DNA from: an uncultured Alphaproteobacteria bacterium
GTDB lineage: Bacteria; Pseudomonadota; Alphaproteobacteria; RF32; CAG-239
DNA: 64,000 nt
Direction: 5' to 3'
Assembly (NCBI GenBank): GCA_910587405.1
Contig: CAJUKS010000004.1
Location: forward strand, 1 to 64,000
Under the pieces are notes generated by a model. The model was not told the DNA's origin and did no database searches. It was given only the letters and a program-made list of their open reading frames with translations. The translations under genes were made by a program, and so were the position numbers. Shown here in pieces: positions 7,922 through 15,235 of this stretch. Position 1 is the stretch's first letter; every line of letters begins with the position of its first letter.

Positions 7922-8048
7922 CATCTTTTTTCAAAAATTGCCCAGACGAATCTCGGCCAAACGCACCGTATGTCCGCTTGCTTTTATGCCGACAAAAGTA
8001 TCGTTGCAATCGCAATACGGCAAATTTTGTACATTTTTCACAAATAGA

Positions 8049-8077
8049 TTGATTAAATCGCCCGGCAGGGATATAAT
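8049..8077 (+). promoter_or_regulatory. Promoter of the 8113 gene
   Basis: TTGATT, 17 bases, perfect TATAAT, 36 bases ahead of the ATG. Confidence 0.7.
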
Positions 8078-8112
8078 TATCGGAAATCAATTAATTCTTG
8101 CGGGGAAAAACA

Positions 8113-9459
8113 ATGTCCAACTCAAAATCACCTCAAATCGCAGCCGCAGCCGCCCTGATCATGGCTGCCGGAAACGGCGGCGATGCCCAAGCGGCCCAAT
8201 TGATGGAACAAATGAACCAACGCCTGCAAAACAAAATGGAAAAATACGCTGCCCAAAAGCAAAAAGACGATTCCGCCGCAAGTTTCACGGAAGAAGCCGC
8301 TAAAATGGGACTGGAAGTCAACGACAGTATTCCCGATCAAAAAACGCCTTCTTATACCTTCACTCAGGACGGCACCACCGTGGAAGACACTTATAACAAC
8401 GGCAAAACTAAAAATTCGGCAACGATCAACGTCTCGCGCGCCGTCGATACGGTCGACCCCAACGCTCCGATCGTCAGCACCACCGTTCGCACCGACGAAG
8501 AAGAACTGAGTCGCCGCGGCAAAACCACCTCTACCGTAACCGCTACGGCCAACACCCTTGAAAAATTCAGCAGTTTCGGCGGCAACAGCAAACAGGAAAC
8601 AAACTTTTCCCACACGCGCGAATTTGACCGTCAGGGACGGTTGCGCTCGGAAGAAACAACCCGCTTTCAAGACACTGCAAACGAAGCGGGCGCGCTTGAC
8701 ATCAGCCACGGCTACAATGCCGCCCACAGTTACGGCAATTTGCAAAGCCAAAGCGCAGAATTTGATGCCAAGGGCCGGACCACTTCCGAAAAAGGCCATT
8801 ATGAACATCACGGCAGTTCCTCTTCCGTCAGCGACATGCAACAAAATGCGCGGCGCGGCGCTGATTTGGAAGAATTGTCTTCCGAAAACCTGAAAGGGTT
8901 GAAAAACTATACCGAAGCTGAGGCGCAAAAAGATGGTCGGAACCAGGCCGCAGCCGAGGTTAAAACCGATCGGTACGATAAGAACGGCAAGCTGAAAAAA
9001 TCTTTGTGGGGCCGCATCCGCGAAGGCGCAAGCGAAATTTACGGCAAATTCAAACAAGGCAGAAATAAGACCCAAGCCGTGGAAGTGATTTCGGAAAAAG
9101 GTAAAACAAGCGGCACCAAAATGGTTACCCGCAATGACGGCACCGTTAAAAAAACTACCCTCAGCGACCGCGCCGCCATCCGCCATTTAAAAAAGCTGCG
9201 CAACGGCGTTAACGAAAACCTCGAACGGCTTACCGGCGCCGAAAACATGGAAGAATATGCCGGCAGAGTTACCGATGTTGACCAAGAAAAAAGAATGCCT
9301 TTGGGGCAGATCTTTGAAAGGCACGATCAAAACAAAGTCAACGAAGCCCGTGACAATCTGGACGCCGAAAACGGCAAAAAACTGGACCAGCAAAAACAAA
9401 TTTCGGCAACCGACATTATGAATCATATCGTCCAGGCCAAACTGCAAAAAGGCGAATAA
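8113..9459 (+). CDS. Hydrophilic protein of unknown function, 448 aa
   Basis: The ATG at 8113 follows GGGGA. The protein starts MSNSKSPQIAAAAALIMAAGNGGDAQAAQLMEQMNQRLQNKMEKYAAQKQKDD and is then very hydrophilic, rich in Lys, Glu, Gln, Asn, Ser and Thr. It has no transmembrane helix or cleavable signal, and I found no cysteine in the translation. Stretches such as FDRQGRLRSEETTRF, FDAKGRTTSEKGHYE and YDKNGKLKKSLWGRI recur with spacing, suggesting weak internal repeats of the type [FY]DxxGxL. Function unknown. A secreted effector or surface-associated protein is possible, but only from its composition. Confidence 0.75.
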   Translation: MSNSKSPQIAAAAALIMAAGNGGDAQAAQLMEQMNQRLQNKMEKYAAQKQKDDSAASFTEEAAKMGLEVNDSIPDQKTPSYTFTQDGTTVEDTYNNGKTKNSATINVSRAVDTVDPNAPIVSTTVRTDEEELSRRGKTTSTVTATANTLEKFSSFGGNSKQETNFSHTREFDRQGRLRSEETTRFQDTANEAGALDISHGYNAAHSYGNLQSQSAEFDAKGRTTSEKGHYEHHGSSSSVSDMQQNARRGADLEELSSENLKGLKNYTEAEAQKDGRNQAAAEVKTDRYDKNGKLKKSLWGRIREGASEIYGKFKQGRNKTQAVEVISEKGKTSGTKMVTRNDGTVKKTTLSDRAAIRHLKKLRNGVNENLERLTGAENMEEYAGRVTDVDQEKRMPLGQIFERHDQNKVNEARDNLDAENGKKLDQQKQISATDIMNHIVQAKLQKGE

Positions 9460-9480
9460 AACGCTGCTCTGCTTAAAATA

Positions 9481-9540
9481 TAAAAATCTGTCGTCTTTCC
9501 TTCGCTCCCGAAGCCGGGCTTAAGGCGGCAGATTTTTATC
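9481..9540 (+). terminator. Terminator after the 8113 gene
   Basis: AAAAATCTGTCGTC pairs imperfectly with GGCGGCAGATTTTT. It is a long stem with a loop of about 30 bases. Confidence 0.6.
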
Positions 9541-9604
9541 TTGGGTTCTTTAGATTTATTTAACCATTTTCGTTTACCCTCTTTTTCGGATATGCAACCG
9601 CGTA

Positions 9605-9780
9605 TCTAGGGCGTCAGAAACCCTTATATCATCAGTCGTTCGCATACGACTCAAAATTTATGCCGATCTCTGTCTTGGACGGATGTCGGCTGAATAAGGC
9701 TATGCGCCCAATAGGCCGAGCCGTTTGATGATATACGGTTTCTGAACATCCGCCCACCCCTTCCGGTGGGTTTTGTTTTT
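9605..9780 (+). ncRNA. Candidate structured RNA A (with terminator)
   Basis: CAGAAACC...TATATCATCA (9615-9634) pairs over about 18 bp with TGATGATATA.GGTTTCTG (9726-9744), closing a domain of about 90 bases. That domain contains the hairpin AGTCGT/ACGACT (9634-9651) and further short stems. GGGCG (9609-9613) can pair with CGCCC (9751-9755), whose last bases are also the 5' arm of the terminator CCCACC/GGTGGG (9753-9770) with TTTTGTTTTT. It could be a free small RNA or a leader controlling the lipoprotein gene at 9805. No known family recognised. Confidence 0.5.
9753..9780 (+). terminator. Terminator of candidate RNA A
   Basis: CCCACC/GGTGGG stem followed by TTTTGTTTTT, 24 bases before the next ATG. 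Confidence 0.75.
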
Positions 9781-9804
9781 AATGACTAACAAAGGATGTT
9801 TTCC

Positions 9805-10221
9805 ATGAAGAAACTGTTTTTATTTCTAATCATCGGTGTTTTTACGGCAACGCTTTGTTCCTGCGCCACCATTATGAAAGACGATACGCAAACGATCCCC
9901 ATCAAGGCCAACGTCGACAAAGTAAACCTCAAAATTATGAACAAAGTCGGAGAAACCGTCTTTGAAGGACAAACCCCGACCATGATCACCCTCAAAACCG
10001 CCGCCGGCGGTTATTTCAACCCCGAAAAATATACCGTCATCGCCTCCAAAAAAGGTTATCAAACCAAAGAATCCCTCATCGACTGGCACGTCAGCGGCTG
10101 GTATTTTGCCGGCAATCTGGTTATCGGCGGCATTCTCGGATATCTGATCATCGATCCGCTGACCGGAAATATGTATTATCTCGACGAAGCCGTTAACCTG
10201 AACATGACGCCGATCAGATAG
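9805..10221 (+). CDS. Small lipoprotein with PEGA-like domain
   Basis: 138 residues. The ATG at 9805 is preferred to the one at 9796 because AAAGGA lies 8 bases upstream. MKKLFLFLIIGVFTATLCSC-ATI ends in a lipobox (LCSC), so the mature protein starts at the Cys about 20 and is membrane anchored. After CATIMKDDTQTIPIKANVDKVNLKI...GETVFEGQTPTMITLK, the pattern of a carrier-peptidase-like PEGA beta-domain (QxIxI..VxxxI...G..GxTP) is visible, then a hydrophobic GGILGYLIIDPLTG segment. It probably sits in the envelope; the exact role is unknown. It follows candidate RNA A. Confidence 0.8.
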   Translation: MKKLFLFLIIGVFTATLCSCATIMKDDTQTIPIKANVDKVNLKIMNKVGETVFEGQTPTMITLKTAAGGYFNPEKYTVIASKKGYQTKESLIDWHVSGWYFAGNLVIGGILGYLIIDPLTGNMYYLDEAVNLNMTPIR

Positions 10222-10230
10222 CCCAACATC

Positions 10231-10260
10231 AAGGCGGTGTTTCTGCCGCCTTCGTTTTTT
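10231..10260 (+). terminator. Terminator after the lipoprotein gene
   Basis: AAGGCGG/CCGCCTT stem, then CGTTTTTT. Confidence 0.85.
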
Positions 10261-10281
10261 AACAAGATTTATAAATGGCAC

Positions 10282-10310
10282 TTGTTTTTGTCCAACTGTT
10301 AAGTTATTAT
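10282..10310 (+). promoter_or_regulatory. Promoter of the 10343-11753 pair
   Basis: TTGTTT, 17 bases, TATTAT, 32 bases ahead of the ATG. Confidence 0.5.
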
Positions 10311-10342
10311 TGTTTTGAAAGTTTATTTTGGAAGTAATAATA

Positions 10343-11401
10343 ATGACTGAGAACGTTTCCGTAACCGAATTAAGCGCAACCGACCGCAAGGCTCTTTTCA
10401 CCGCTTTTCCCGATTTGCACCAACTTTTTCCGGCAGGTACCGAGAACCAATATATCGTCCAATATATGGATCATATCGCCAAATCCTGCGGCGTCAAAAA
10501 CGGTGCGGCGCAGGTTTTGGAATTTGCCGCCGTTGCCACCGCGGCCAAGCTTCGAGTCAAAATCGCGCAAGGAACTTTTTCGGCCGCCGATATCGAGGGC
10601 ATGGACGGTTCCCTGAAAAGCGACGCTCTGCCCGGCGCCGAAGCATTTAAACAACGCCTGCAAAAAGGCAACGTACAACCTGCGGTTAATCCGGCGCTGT
10701 ATTCCCAAATCAGCAACATGGATTTTAACACCGTCATTTCGATGCTGCCGATACAAGATCAGCTCTGCAAACAATGGGGAATGCTGCTCAAGGCCGGGAA
10801 AGCCCGCAGCATTTTGACAAGCGAATTGCAGTCGCGCTATACCTGTCTCGAGTTTTTGGGCGGCAACGAAACTCAAAGCGGGATGGGACTTAAGGCCGAC
10901 GAATTCCATAAAACGATCGGCCGCCGCCTGGTCAACGGTTCCACCGCCGCAGGCGACGACAATGACATTTTTAAGGCCTTCACCTCTTTGCATATGATGT
11001 CCAACGCCCTGCAGGCAAAATCCTGTTTTGAACTCGGCAAAACCTTCCCCGAGCTCGAACAAAAAATCCGGCGCGAAACGCAATTTTTCAGAAGACACGC
11101 CGCCGAAGCCCTGGCCGTCTCGGACATTTGCGCTCACCACGGTCTCAAAATCAACGACATAGAACAATTAAAGTCGGTTATGCAATCCGAAGAAATCAAA
11201 AATTACGCCTACGGCACTCATCTGTCGGTTTTGGACATGTATGCGTTGCCGGACGTCAAAAACGGAAGATGCGCCGCCATCACGCCCCGCCAACCGGATC
11301 AAAATCTTGCCCCGGCCCAAAGCGACATTGTCAAAAAAATCAAACAAATTTGCGGTTCTTCCGACAACCGGTCTTTCACGAATCCGAAAGAAAGAGAATA
11401 A
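10343..11401 (+). CDS. Protein of unknown function, 352 aa
   Basis: The ATG at 10343 has GGAAG 11 bases upstream; the in-frame TTG at 10328 is less likely. The protein (MTENVSVTELSATDRKALFTAFPDLHQLFPAGTENQYIV...) appears largely alpha-helical and soluble, with no signal peptide or membrane helix. A Pro/Gln-rich segment and a basic end (NRSFTNPKERE) close it. No catalytic motif stands out. It is one base from the next gene and so translated from one mRNA. Confidence 0.7.
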   Translation: MTENVSVTELSATDRKALFTAFPDLHQLFPAGTENQYIVQYMDHIAKSCGVKNGAAQVLEFAAVATAAKLRVKIAQGTFSAADIEGMDGSLKSDALPGAEAFKQRLQKGNVQPAVNPALYSQISNMDFNTVISMLPIQDQLCKQWGMLLKAGKARSILTSELQSRYTCLEFLGGNETQSGMGLKADEFHKTIGRRLVNGSTAAGDDNDIFKAFTSLHMMSNALQAKSCFELGKTFPELEQKIRRETQFFRRHAAEALAVSDICAHHGLKINDIEQLKSVMQSEEIKNYAYGTHLSVLDMYALPDVKNGRCAAITPRQPDQNLAPAQSDIVKKIKQICGSSDNRSFTNPKERE

Positions 11402-11402
11402 T

Positions 11403-11753
11403 ATGGCATCTTGCAAGCTCGAAGACATTCCTTACTTGCTCAATGAACTCTGCCGTTCTTTTGACGACGACGCATTGCAAAAGCTGGTGCGACTGGCGGC
11501 AAAAATCGAAACTGACGATAATCTGAAAAAAGACTATCTCAAGATGCTTCAACAAAAATATCTCCGTGAACTTCCCTCGATACTGAACGGCAGCTACCAA
11601 AAACAGTCTTTGGAAGAATTGCACAATGCCGTTTTTCCCCAACGCGTCTGCCGGCAACTGTTTGATACCGAAAACCAACCGAACGGCGAACCGGCCCCCC
11701 AACGCAAAACGACACTCATGTTGGAGAAGATAAAAAGGCTGAAATCTCAATAA
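11403..11753 (+). CDS. Small helical protein, 116 aa, paired with the 10343 gene
   Basis: It begins one base after the preceding stop (MASCKLEDIPYLLNELCRSFDDDALQKLVRLAAKIETDDNLKKDYLKMLQQKYLRELPSIL...), in an operon with it. The sequence is helical and charged, with a basic C-terminus (RKTTLMLEKIKRLKSQ). The tight coupling suggests that the two proteins act together. Size and arrangement would fit a chaperone or partner, but nothing shows this directly. Confidence 0.65.
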   Translation: MASCKLEDIPYLLNELCRSFDDDALQKLVRLAAKIETDDNLKKDYLKMLQQKYLRELPSILNGSYQKQSLEELHNAVFPQRVCRQLFDTENQPNGEPAPQRKTTLMLEKIKRLKSQ

Positions 11754-11859
11754 AAATCGTCCTATTACAAACAAAGATATTGAGAAGAAGCCTTTTTTAA
11801 TCATTACCCCCCGAAAAAGCTCTCTCAAACAATTTACGGGATCCCTTCCCTTACCGCTT

Positions 11860-12078
11860 TCAGCGCCGTCGTTGACGCCACAGTTCAAACAGAACATACA
11901 GCGTCAATAAAATGATTAAGGCCGCCACCATCCCCAAATTCATCCGGCTGCCGAAATAAAACGCCTCCTTAAACCGCACATAAATATAAAAGGTAACCGC
12001 GGCAAACCCGACGGCAAAAACAATCGCCAGACCTGCCAGCCCCAAACCGTTTTCCAGATATTTCCATATTTTTTTCAT
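11860..12078 (-). CDS. Small membrane protein, 72 aa
   Basis: Two hydrophobic helices are visible (about 12-32, GLGLAGLAIVFAVGFAAVTFY, and about 46-64, NLGMVAALIILLTLYVLFEL), with a basic C-terminus WRQRRR facing the cytoplasm. It starts 8 bases after the stop of the metalloprotease-like gene and is probably co-transcribed with it. Function unknown. Confidence 0.6.
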   Translation of the reverse strand: MKKIWKYLENGLGLAGLAIVFAVGFAAVTFYIYVRFKEAFYFGSRMNLGMVAALIILLTLYVLFELWRQRRR

Positions 12079-12086
12079 CGAAACGA

Positions 12087-13097
12087 CTACCTGCCGCCGT
12101 CGTTACGGTTTGACACATATCCAAAATTCTTTAAATTTTCTGCTGATACCGACTGAGGTTTGTCCGCTGTCGTCTTTTTCGAGGCCAACCCTCGATGAGC
12201 TTTAATCTGTTCAACTATGTTTTTCTTTTCCGGGATCTTATTCGGGTTTTCCTTTTCCAAAGATTTAAAATTATTTCTTCGGGCTTTATACATGTATTTA
12301 TAAGCTAAAATAAAATTTGTTCTCCGATATTTACCGTCCGGCGAATAAAACATTTCCGTATCCAACTTCTTTTTTTTCCGCTCCCGGTAATCTTTTCCCA
12401 TAAACTTGCTGAATTCTTTAGAGCTTACTCCCGCATTTGCAAGCAACGAAGCCCCCAAAATATCGGCCGCGGTTTCACAGCCGTCCATATATTTTGTTTC
12501 TGCTCCTTTAGGGCGTTGGCTGAATTCCAAAGCGTGTCCCAACTCATGTGCCAGGATCTCCGGTAACACCTTATCCCCGGTTTTATTTAAATCGCAAACA
12601 CAAATGACGATTTGATTTTTAGCGCCTTTTTGCTCTGCTCTTTTGAAAGAACAGCTTCCGTTTGGTTTTTCCCACTTGCTCAAAACTCTGTAACGGATTT
12701 CGCTGTTCTCCAGCAATTTCTTTAAATCTTTAGCGACATTCGAATCATTAGCCGTAAATTTTTTTATTAAGTCCTCAATTTTTTTGACGCCCTCCTGATG
12801 TTCCTTACTGTCTAAGGAATAGGCCTTATTGCTTGGGAAATCTTCATCCGATTTCCAGTCCGGAAATTGGCTTAAATCGTGCTGCTCATAAATTTTCTTC
12901 CCGCGTTTTTTATCAATACGAAGCTCGCTGCCAAAAAGAAAATGCCGTTTGGCATACCTTTTGTTTCCTTCATCGCTGACAATACGTCCCAGCAATTCGT
13001 TTTTTTCTTTCTCAGGCATTTCTTCACAACATCTGCCGACAACATTTTGCAGGTGCCGTTCCAAATCAAACTTTGCTTTTGAAGAAAAGATGCCCAT
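12087..13097 (-). CDS. HExxH metalloprotease-like protein, 336 aa
   Basis: GGAGGTG precedes the ATG at 13097. The zinc motif HELGH is at 184-188 (PEILAHELGHALEF), and a third ligand could be Glu208 in DGCETAADILGA, the spacing of a gluzincin-type site. The N-terminal 150 residues are charged and Lys-rich; Cys pairs occur near 23-24 and 149-169. No signal peptide is seen, so it is cytoplasmic or exported by a dedicated machine. An A/T-rich upstream gap and codon choice less G/C-rich than neighbours hint at acquisition. A role as effector or toxin protease is only a guess. Confidence 0.75.
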   Translation of the reverse strand: MGIFSSKAKFDLERHLQNVVGRCCEEMPEKEKNELLGRIVSDEGNKRYAKRHFLFGSELRIDKKRGKKIYEQHDLSQFPDWKSDEDFPSNKAYSLDSKEHQEGVKKIEDLIKKFTANDSNVAKDLKKLLENSEIRYRVLSKWEKPNGSCSFKRAEQKGAKNQIVICVCDLNKTGDKVLPEILAHELGHALEFSQRPKGAETKYMDGCETAADILGASLLANAGVSSKEFSKFMGKDYRERKKKKLDTEMFYSPDGKYRRTNFILAYKYMYKARRNNFKSLEKENPNKIPEKKNIVEQIKAHRGLASKKTTADKPQSVSAENLKNFGYVSNRNDGGR

Positions 13098-13332
13098 CTC
13101 AATTCACCTCCATACAAACAAAACGGTTTAAATATTATAGTATAATCAGGTCCTAAAAGCAAACGGTTTGTATAAAATAAGCTTTTCTGTCTGTCGGCGC
13201 TGTATGTCAGTTTTAAATGTATTTTTTATAAAAAACGGAAAAAAGAGTGACTTTTTAAATTATTTGTTATAAATATATTTACAGATAGAACAGAGTAGAA
13301 CGGAAATATTACCATAATAATGGGTTAATATC

Positions 13333-14127
13333 ATGACAAATACCACTGATGAATATCCTCATTCTGTAGTTTATGCCGGGACGGCTCAGCAATATAAGAG
13401 ACTCAAAAAAATTTGGCATGCCATAACCAACAATGGATTATACAGACGTCTGAGAGCCTCAAGGCTGAATCCGTATCATACGTTCTTGAGCCGGGCAGAA
13501 GCGGAAGACGTCAAAACGGCGAAGGAACTGGCTCGTGCCAAAAATCGCGGATATATTTTGTATAAAGGGACACGCATTAGCACGGAATTGCATTGCCCGG
13601 TAGCGGAAGAATTTGAAAAATACGGTAATGTTATCCGCGGCGGTCAGGATATAACTGCCCGAATTCCCCGTAATCGTGACGGAAAGTTGGATTTAATGGC
13701 AGAAGAACCGATTGTGGTGGCAATTGTTCCGGTCGAAGGTCCGTCCTTGGTCGGGCATGCCGCCATGCAGTACAAAAACCGGGTTGTCAACCGCCGCAGT
13801 TCAATGATGGATGACGAACCGCTGTTCAAAACTTACAGCCGGGAAGCCGATTACTATTTTGTTTATTTAAGTCAATTGGGAATAGACCCCAAACGTCTTG
13901 AACGAGAAATGGATAAAGTAAACATTCGCAAAAGCGGAAAGTATAATTTGTTTACCAACAATTGTGCCGGGGCGGTTTACAGCGTTTTCAAAAATGTGGG
14001 TGTCCGCATTAACCTTTTTGGTCCGGATCGTTTGGGATTAACCATAGCAACACCGGGAAACAACCCGTTTGGTTTCGGTATAGAAAATTGGTGCAGAAGA
14101 CACGGCGTGCATGTTCATGCAAAATAA
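13333..14127 (+). CDS. NlpC/P60-like (permuted papain fold) protein, 264 aa
   Basis: The central part has GPSLVGHAAMQYKNRVVN (His142) and, later, KYNLFTNNCAGAVYSVFKNVG (Cys211). A His-then-NC arrangement, with the Cys starting a helix, is typical of permuted NlpC/P60 and related cysteine hydrolases such as amidases, peptidases and acyltransferases. There is no signal peptide. It lies beside but opposite the metalloprotease-like gene, with A/T-rich flanks. Possible substrates include peptidoglycan peptides or host proteins; not decidable from sequence alone. No clear Shine-Dalgarno precedes the ATG. Confidence 0.7.
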   Translation: MTNTTDEYPHSVVYAGTAQQYKRLKKIWHAITNNGLYRRLRASRLNPYHTFLSRAEAEDVKTAKELARAKNRGYILYKGTRISTELHCPVAEEFEKYGNVIRGGQDITARIPRNRDGKLDLMAEEPIVVAIVPVEGPSLVGHAAMQYKNRVVNRRSSMMDDEPLFKTYSREADYYFVYLSQLGIDPKRLEREMDKVNIRKSGKYNLFTNNCAGAVYSVFKNVGVRINLFGPDRLGLTIATPGNNPFGFGIENWCRRHGVHVHAK

Positions 14128-14226
14128 ATGCGCGACTTGTATAAGTACAATAATAATCTGCAAAAACGGAATCCTTTGGAAATAGCCCTGATAAAAAGCC
14201 GTTACGAAAGCTTTAGAGGACGGTAA
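14128..14226 (+). CDS. Possible 32-aa ORF abutting the NlpC/P60-like gene
   Basis: An ATG follows the previous stop with no gap and opens 32 codons (MRDLYKYNNNLQKRNPLEIA...). The base use looks coding-like, and translation could be coupled. It may equally be a decayed remnant of a longer partner gene. The remainder of 14227-14387 shows only a small GCGGGTAGG hairpin region and nothing else recognisable. Confidence 0.3.
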   Translation: MRDLYKYNNNLQKRNPLEIALIKSRYESFRGR

Positions 14227-14387
14227 AAACTGATGCTGCCTGAGACAGGCTTATTAACCGCAAATATAACGCCTGTCAACATGCGTTTCCGCTAACATAT
14301 CCAGTATAAAATTCCGTTTCCGCCCGCCTTTCGCGGGTAGGTAAACTCATTTCCCCGTGAGTTCTTGTCAACTTTTCCATATGCCAT

Positions 14388-14411
14388 AAAAAAAACGCCC
14401 TTCCGGACGTT
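14388..14411 (-). terminator. Terminator after tRNA-Trp
   Basis: AACGTCC/GGGCGTT stem with a GGAA loop and a T run on the minus strand. Confidence 0.8.
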
Positions 14412-14417
14412 TTCTTA

Positions 14418-14493
14418 TGGCAGGGGCAGTAAGATTCGAACTCACGACCCTCGGTTTTGGAGACCGATGCTCTACCAACTGAGCTATACCCCT
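14418..14493 (-). tRNA. tRNA-Trp (anticodon CCA)
   Basis: 76 nt with encoded CCA. The acceptor stem is AGGGGTA with TGCCCCT and G73. The D-arm is GCTC AGTTGGTA GAGC. The anticodon stem is TCGGT/ACCGA with loop CTCCAAA. The T-arm is GTGAG TTCGAAT CTTAC. All stems pair. The gene stands alone with its own terminator rather than ahead of secE as in many relatives. Confidence 0.97.
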
Positions 14494-14736
14494 ATTTTGC
14501 GGCAGTTTGCCGACACGTCTTTCTACATACACAACAATTTAAAATAAATCAAGCACTTTTTACGCCGCCTTTACAAAAAACGCTTTTGCTGCCGGCTTTT
14601 TGCTCACTTTGTCTTCACGGCTGCAACACCTGTTTGCTCAAACCGTTTTCAGTCTAAAAGCTAAACCTCCCCGCAACAATTTCCGCTTGCAATTTCCGCC
14701 GGGTTCTTTAATATCAGTGCTGCAGCCGGAAATCGG

Positions 14737-14889
14737 ATGCGGAGTATCGTAGCTCCTTTAGAACAAACAAGCAACTCCTCCAAGGGGAGCTGTCGATATA
14801 AGTGTATTTGACATACAACGAATAAGACAGACTGCGTTCTAACAGTTACGAACTCCCCGCCTTGATCTTTTCAGGGCGGTTTTGTTTTC
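14737..14889 (+). ncRNA. Candidate structured RNA B (with terminator)
   Basis: A hairpin TATCG.AGCTCC/GGAGCT..CGATA (14745-14798) has TTAGAAC (14758-14764) in its loop. That can pair with GTTCTAA (14836-14842) downstream, a pseudoknot-like arrangement. GCGGAGT (about 14739) can pair with ACTCCCCGC (to 14860), which competes with the terminator stem CCGCCTTGA/TCAGGGCGG (14857-14879), followed by TTTTGTTTT. It lies ahead of the HTH gene at 14924. Leader or independent RNA; family unknown. Confidence 0.45.
14857..14889 (+). terminator. Terminator of candidate RNA B
   Basis: Nine-base stem CCGCCTTGA/TCAGGGCGG (one G-T pair), then TTTTGTTTT. Confidence 0.75.
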
Positions 14890-14923
14890 AATTAATTCAA
14901 CAAAACCAAGGGAGTTTTTAACA

Positions 14924-15181
14924 ATGAAATCTCAATTGTATCTCAAACGCAAACTCGGGCAGAAACTGTCCGAATATCGCCACAATCATCACCTGCGGCT
15001 GGAACACGTTACCAAACGGACCGGTATTCCGTGGCAACGGATCGACCGGCTCGAACTGGGTGAAGAAACCGGATGGCCGGTCTACAAACGGCTGTTGGAA
15101 TTTTACAACCTGGAAGCGACGGTCGAATTGACGGATGAAGTTCCGTTCGGCCGACCGAAGAACTGCAATCCCGTCAGCTGA
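14924..15181 (+). CDS. Small XRE-like helix-turn-helix protein, 85 aa
   Basis: The ATG at 14924 follows AAGGGAG. The body KLGQKLSEYRHNHHLRLEHVTKRTGIPWQRIDRLELGEETGWPVYKRLLEFYNLEATVEL resembles a lambda-repressor/Cro-type HTH (helices about 8-60), with the usual pattern of a second helix after 'TRTGIP' and a leucine-rich last helix. It is probably a DNA-binding regulator; its target is unknown. It follows candidate RNA B and shares a bidirectional terminator with lptG. Confidence 0.75.
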   Translation: MKSQLYLKRKLGQKLSEYRHNHHLRLEHVTKRTGIPWQRIDRLELGEETGWPVYKRLLEFYNLEATVELTDEVPFGRPKNCNPVS

Positions 15182-15188
15182 CAAACAT

Positions 15189-15213
15189 AAAGCGCCGTCA
15201 TCTGCGGCGCTTT
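15189..15213. terminator. Bidirectional hairpin between the HTH gene and lptG
   Basis: AAAGCGCCG/CGGCGCTTT. It serves the two converging genes, though the T runs are short. Confidence 0.6.
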
Positions 15214-15235
15214 CCCGTTCTTTTGCGGCCACGCC

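Noticed and set aside
7792..8040. A gene or tRNA in the secE upstream gap
   Set aside because: Open frames there are short, lack ribosome sites and look like random sequence. No cloverleaf could be drawn.
8128..9186. A 352-codon open frame on the minus strand under the 8113 gene
   Set aside because: It is the complement of a coding region with strong plus-strand signals (promoter with perfect TATAAT, ribosome site). Its composition is typical of an antisense shadow.
9605..9780. 6S RNA, SRP RNA or RNase P RNA for candidate A
   Set aside because: The size and fold are partly compatible with 6S, but the central bulge and known sequence signatures are not evident, and there is no GGAA-type SRP loop. 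Left unassigned.
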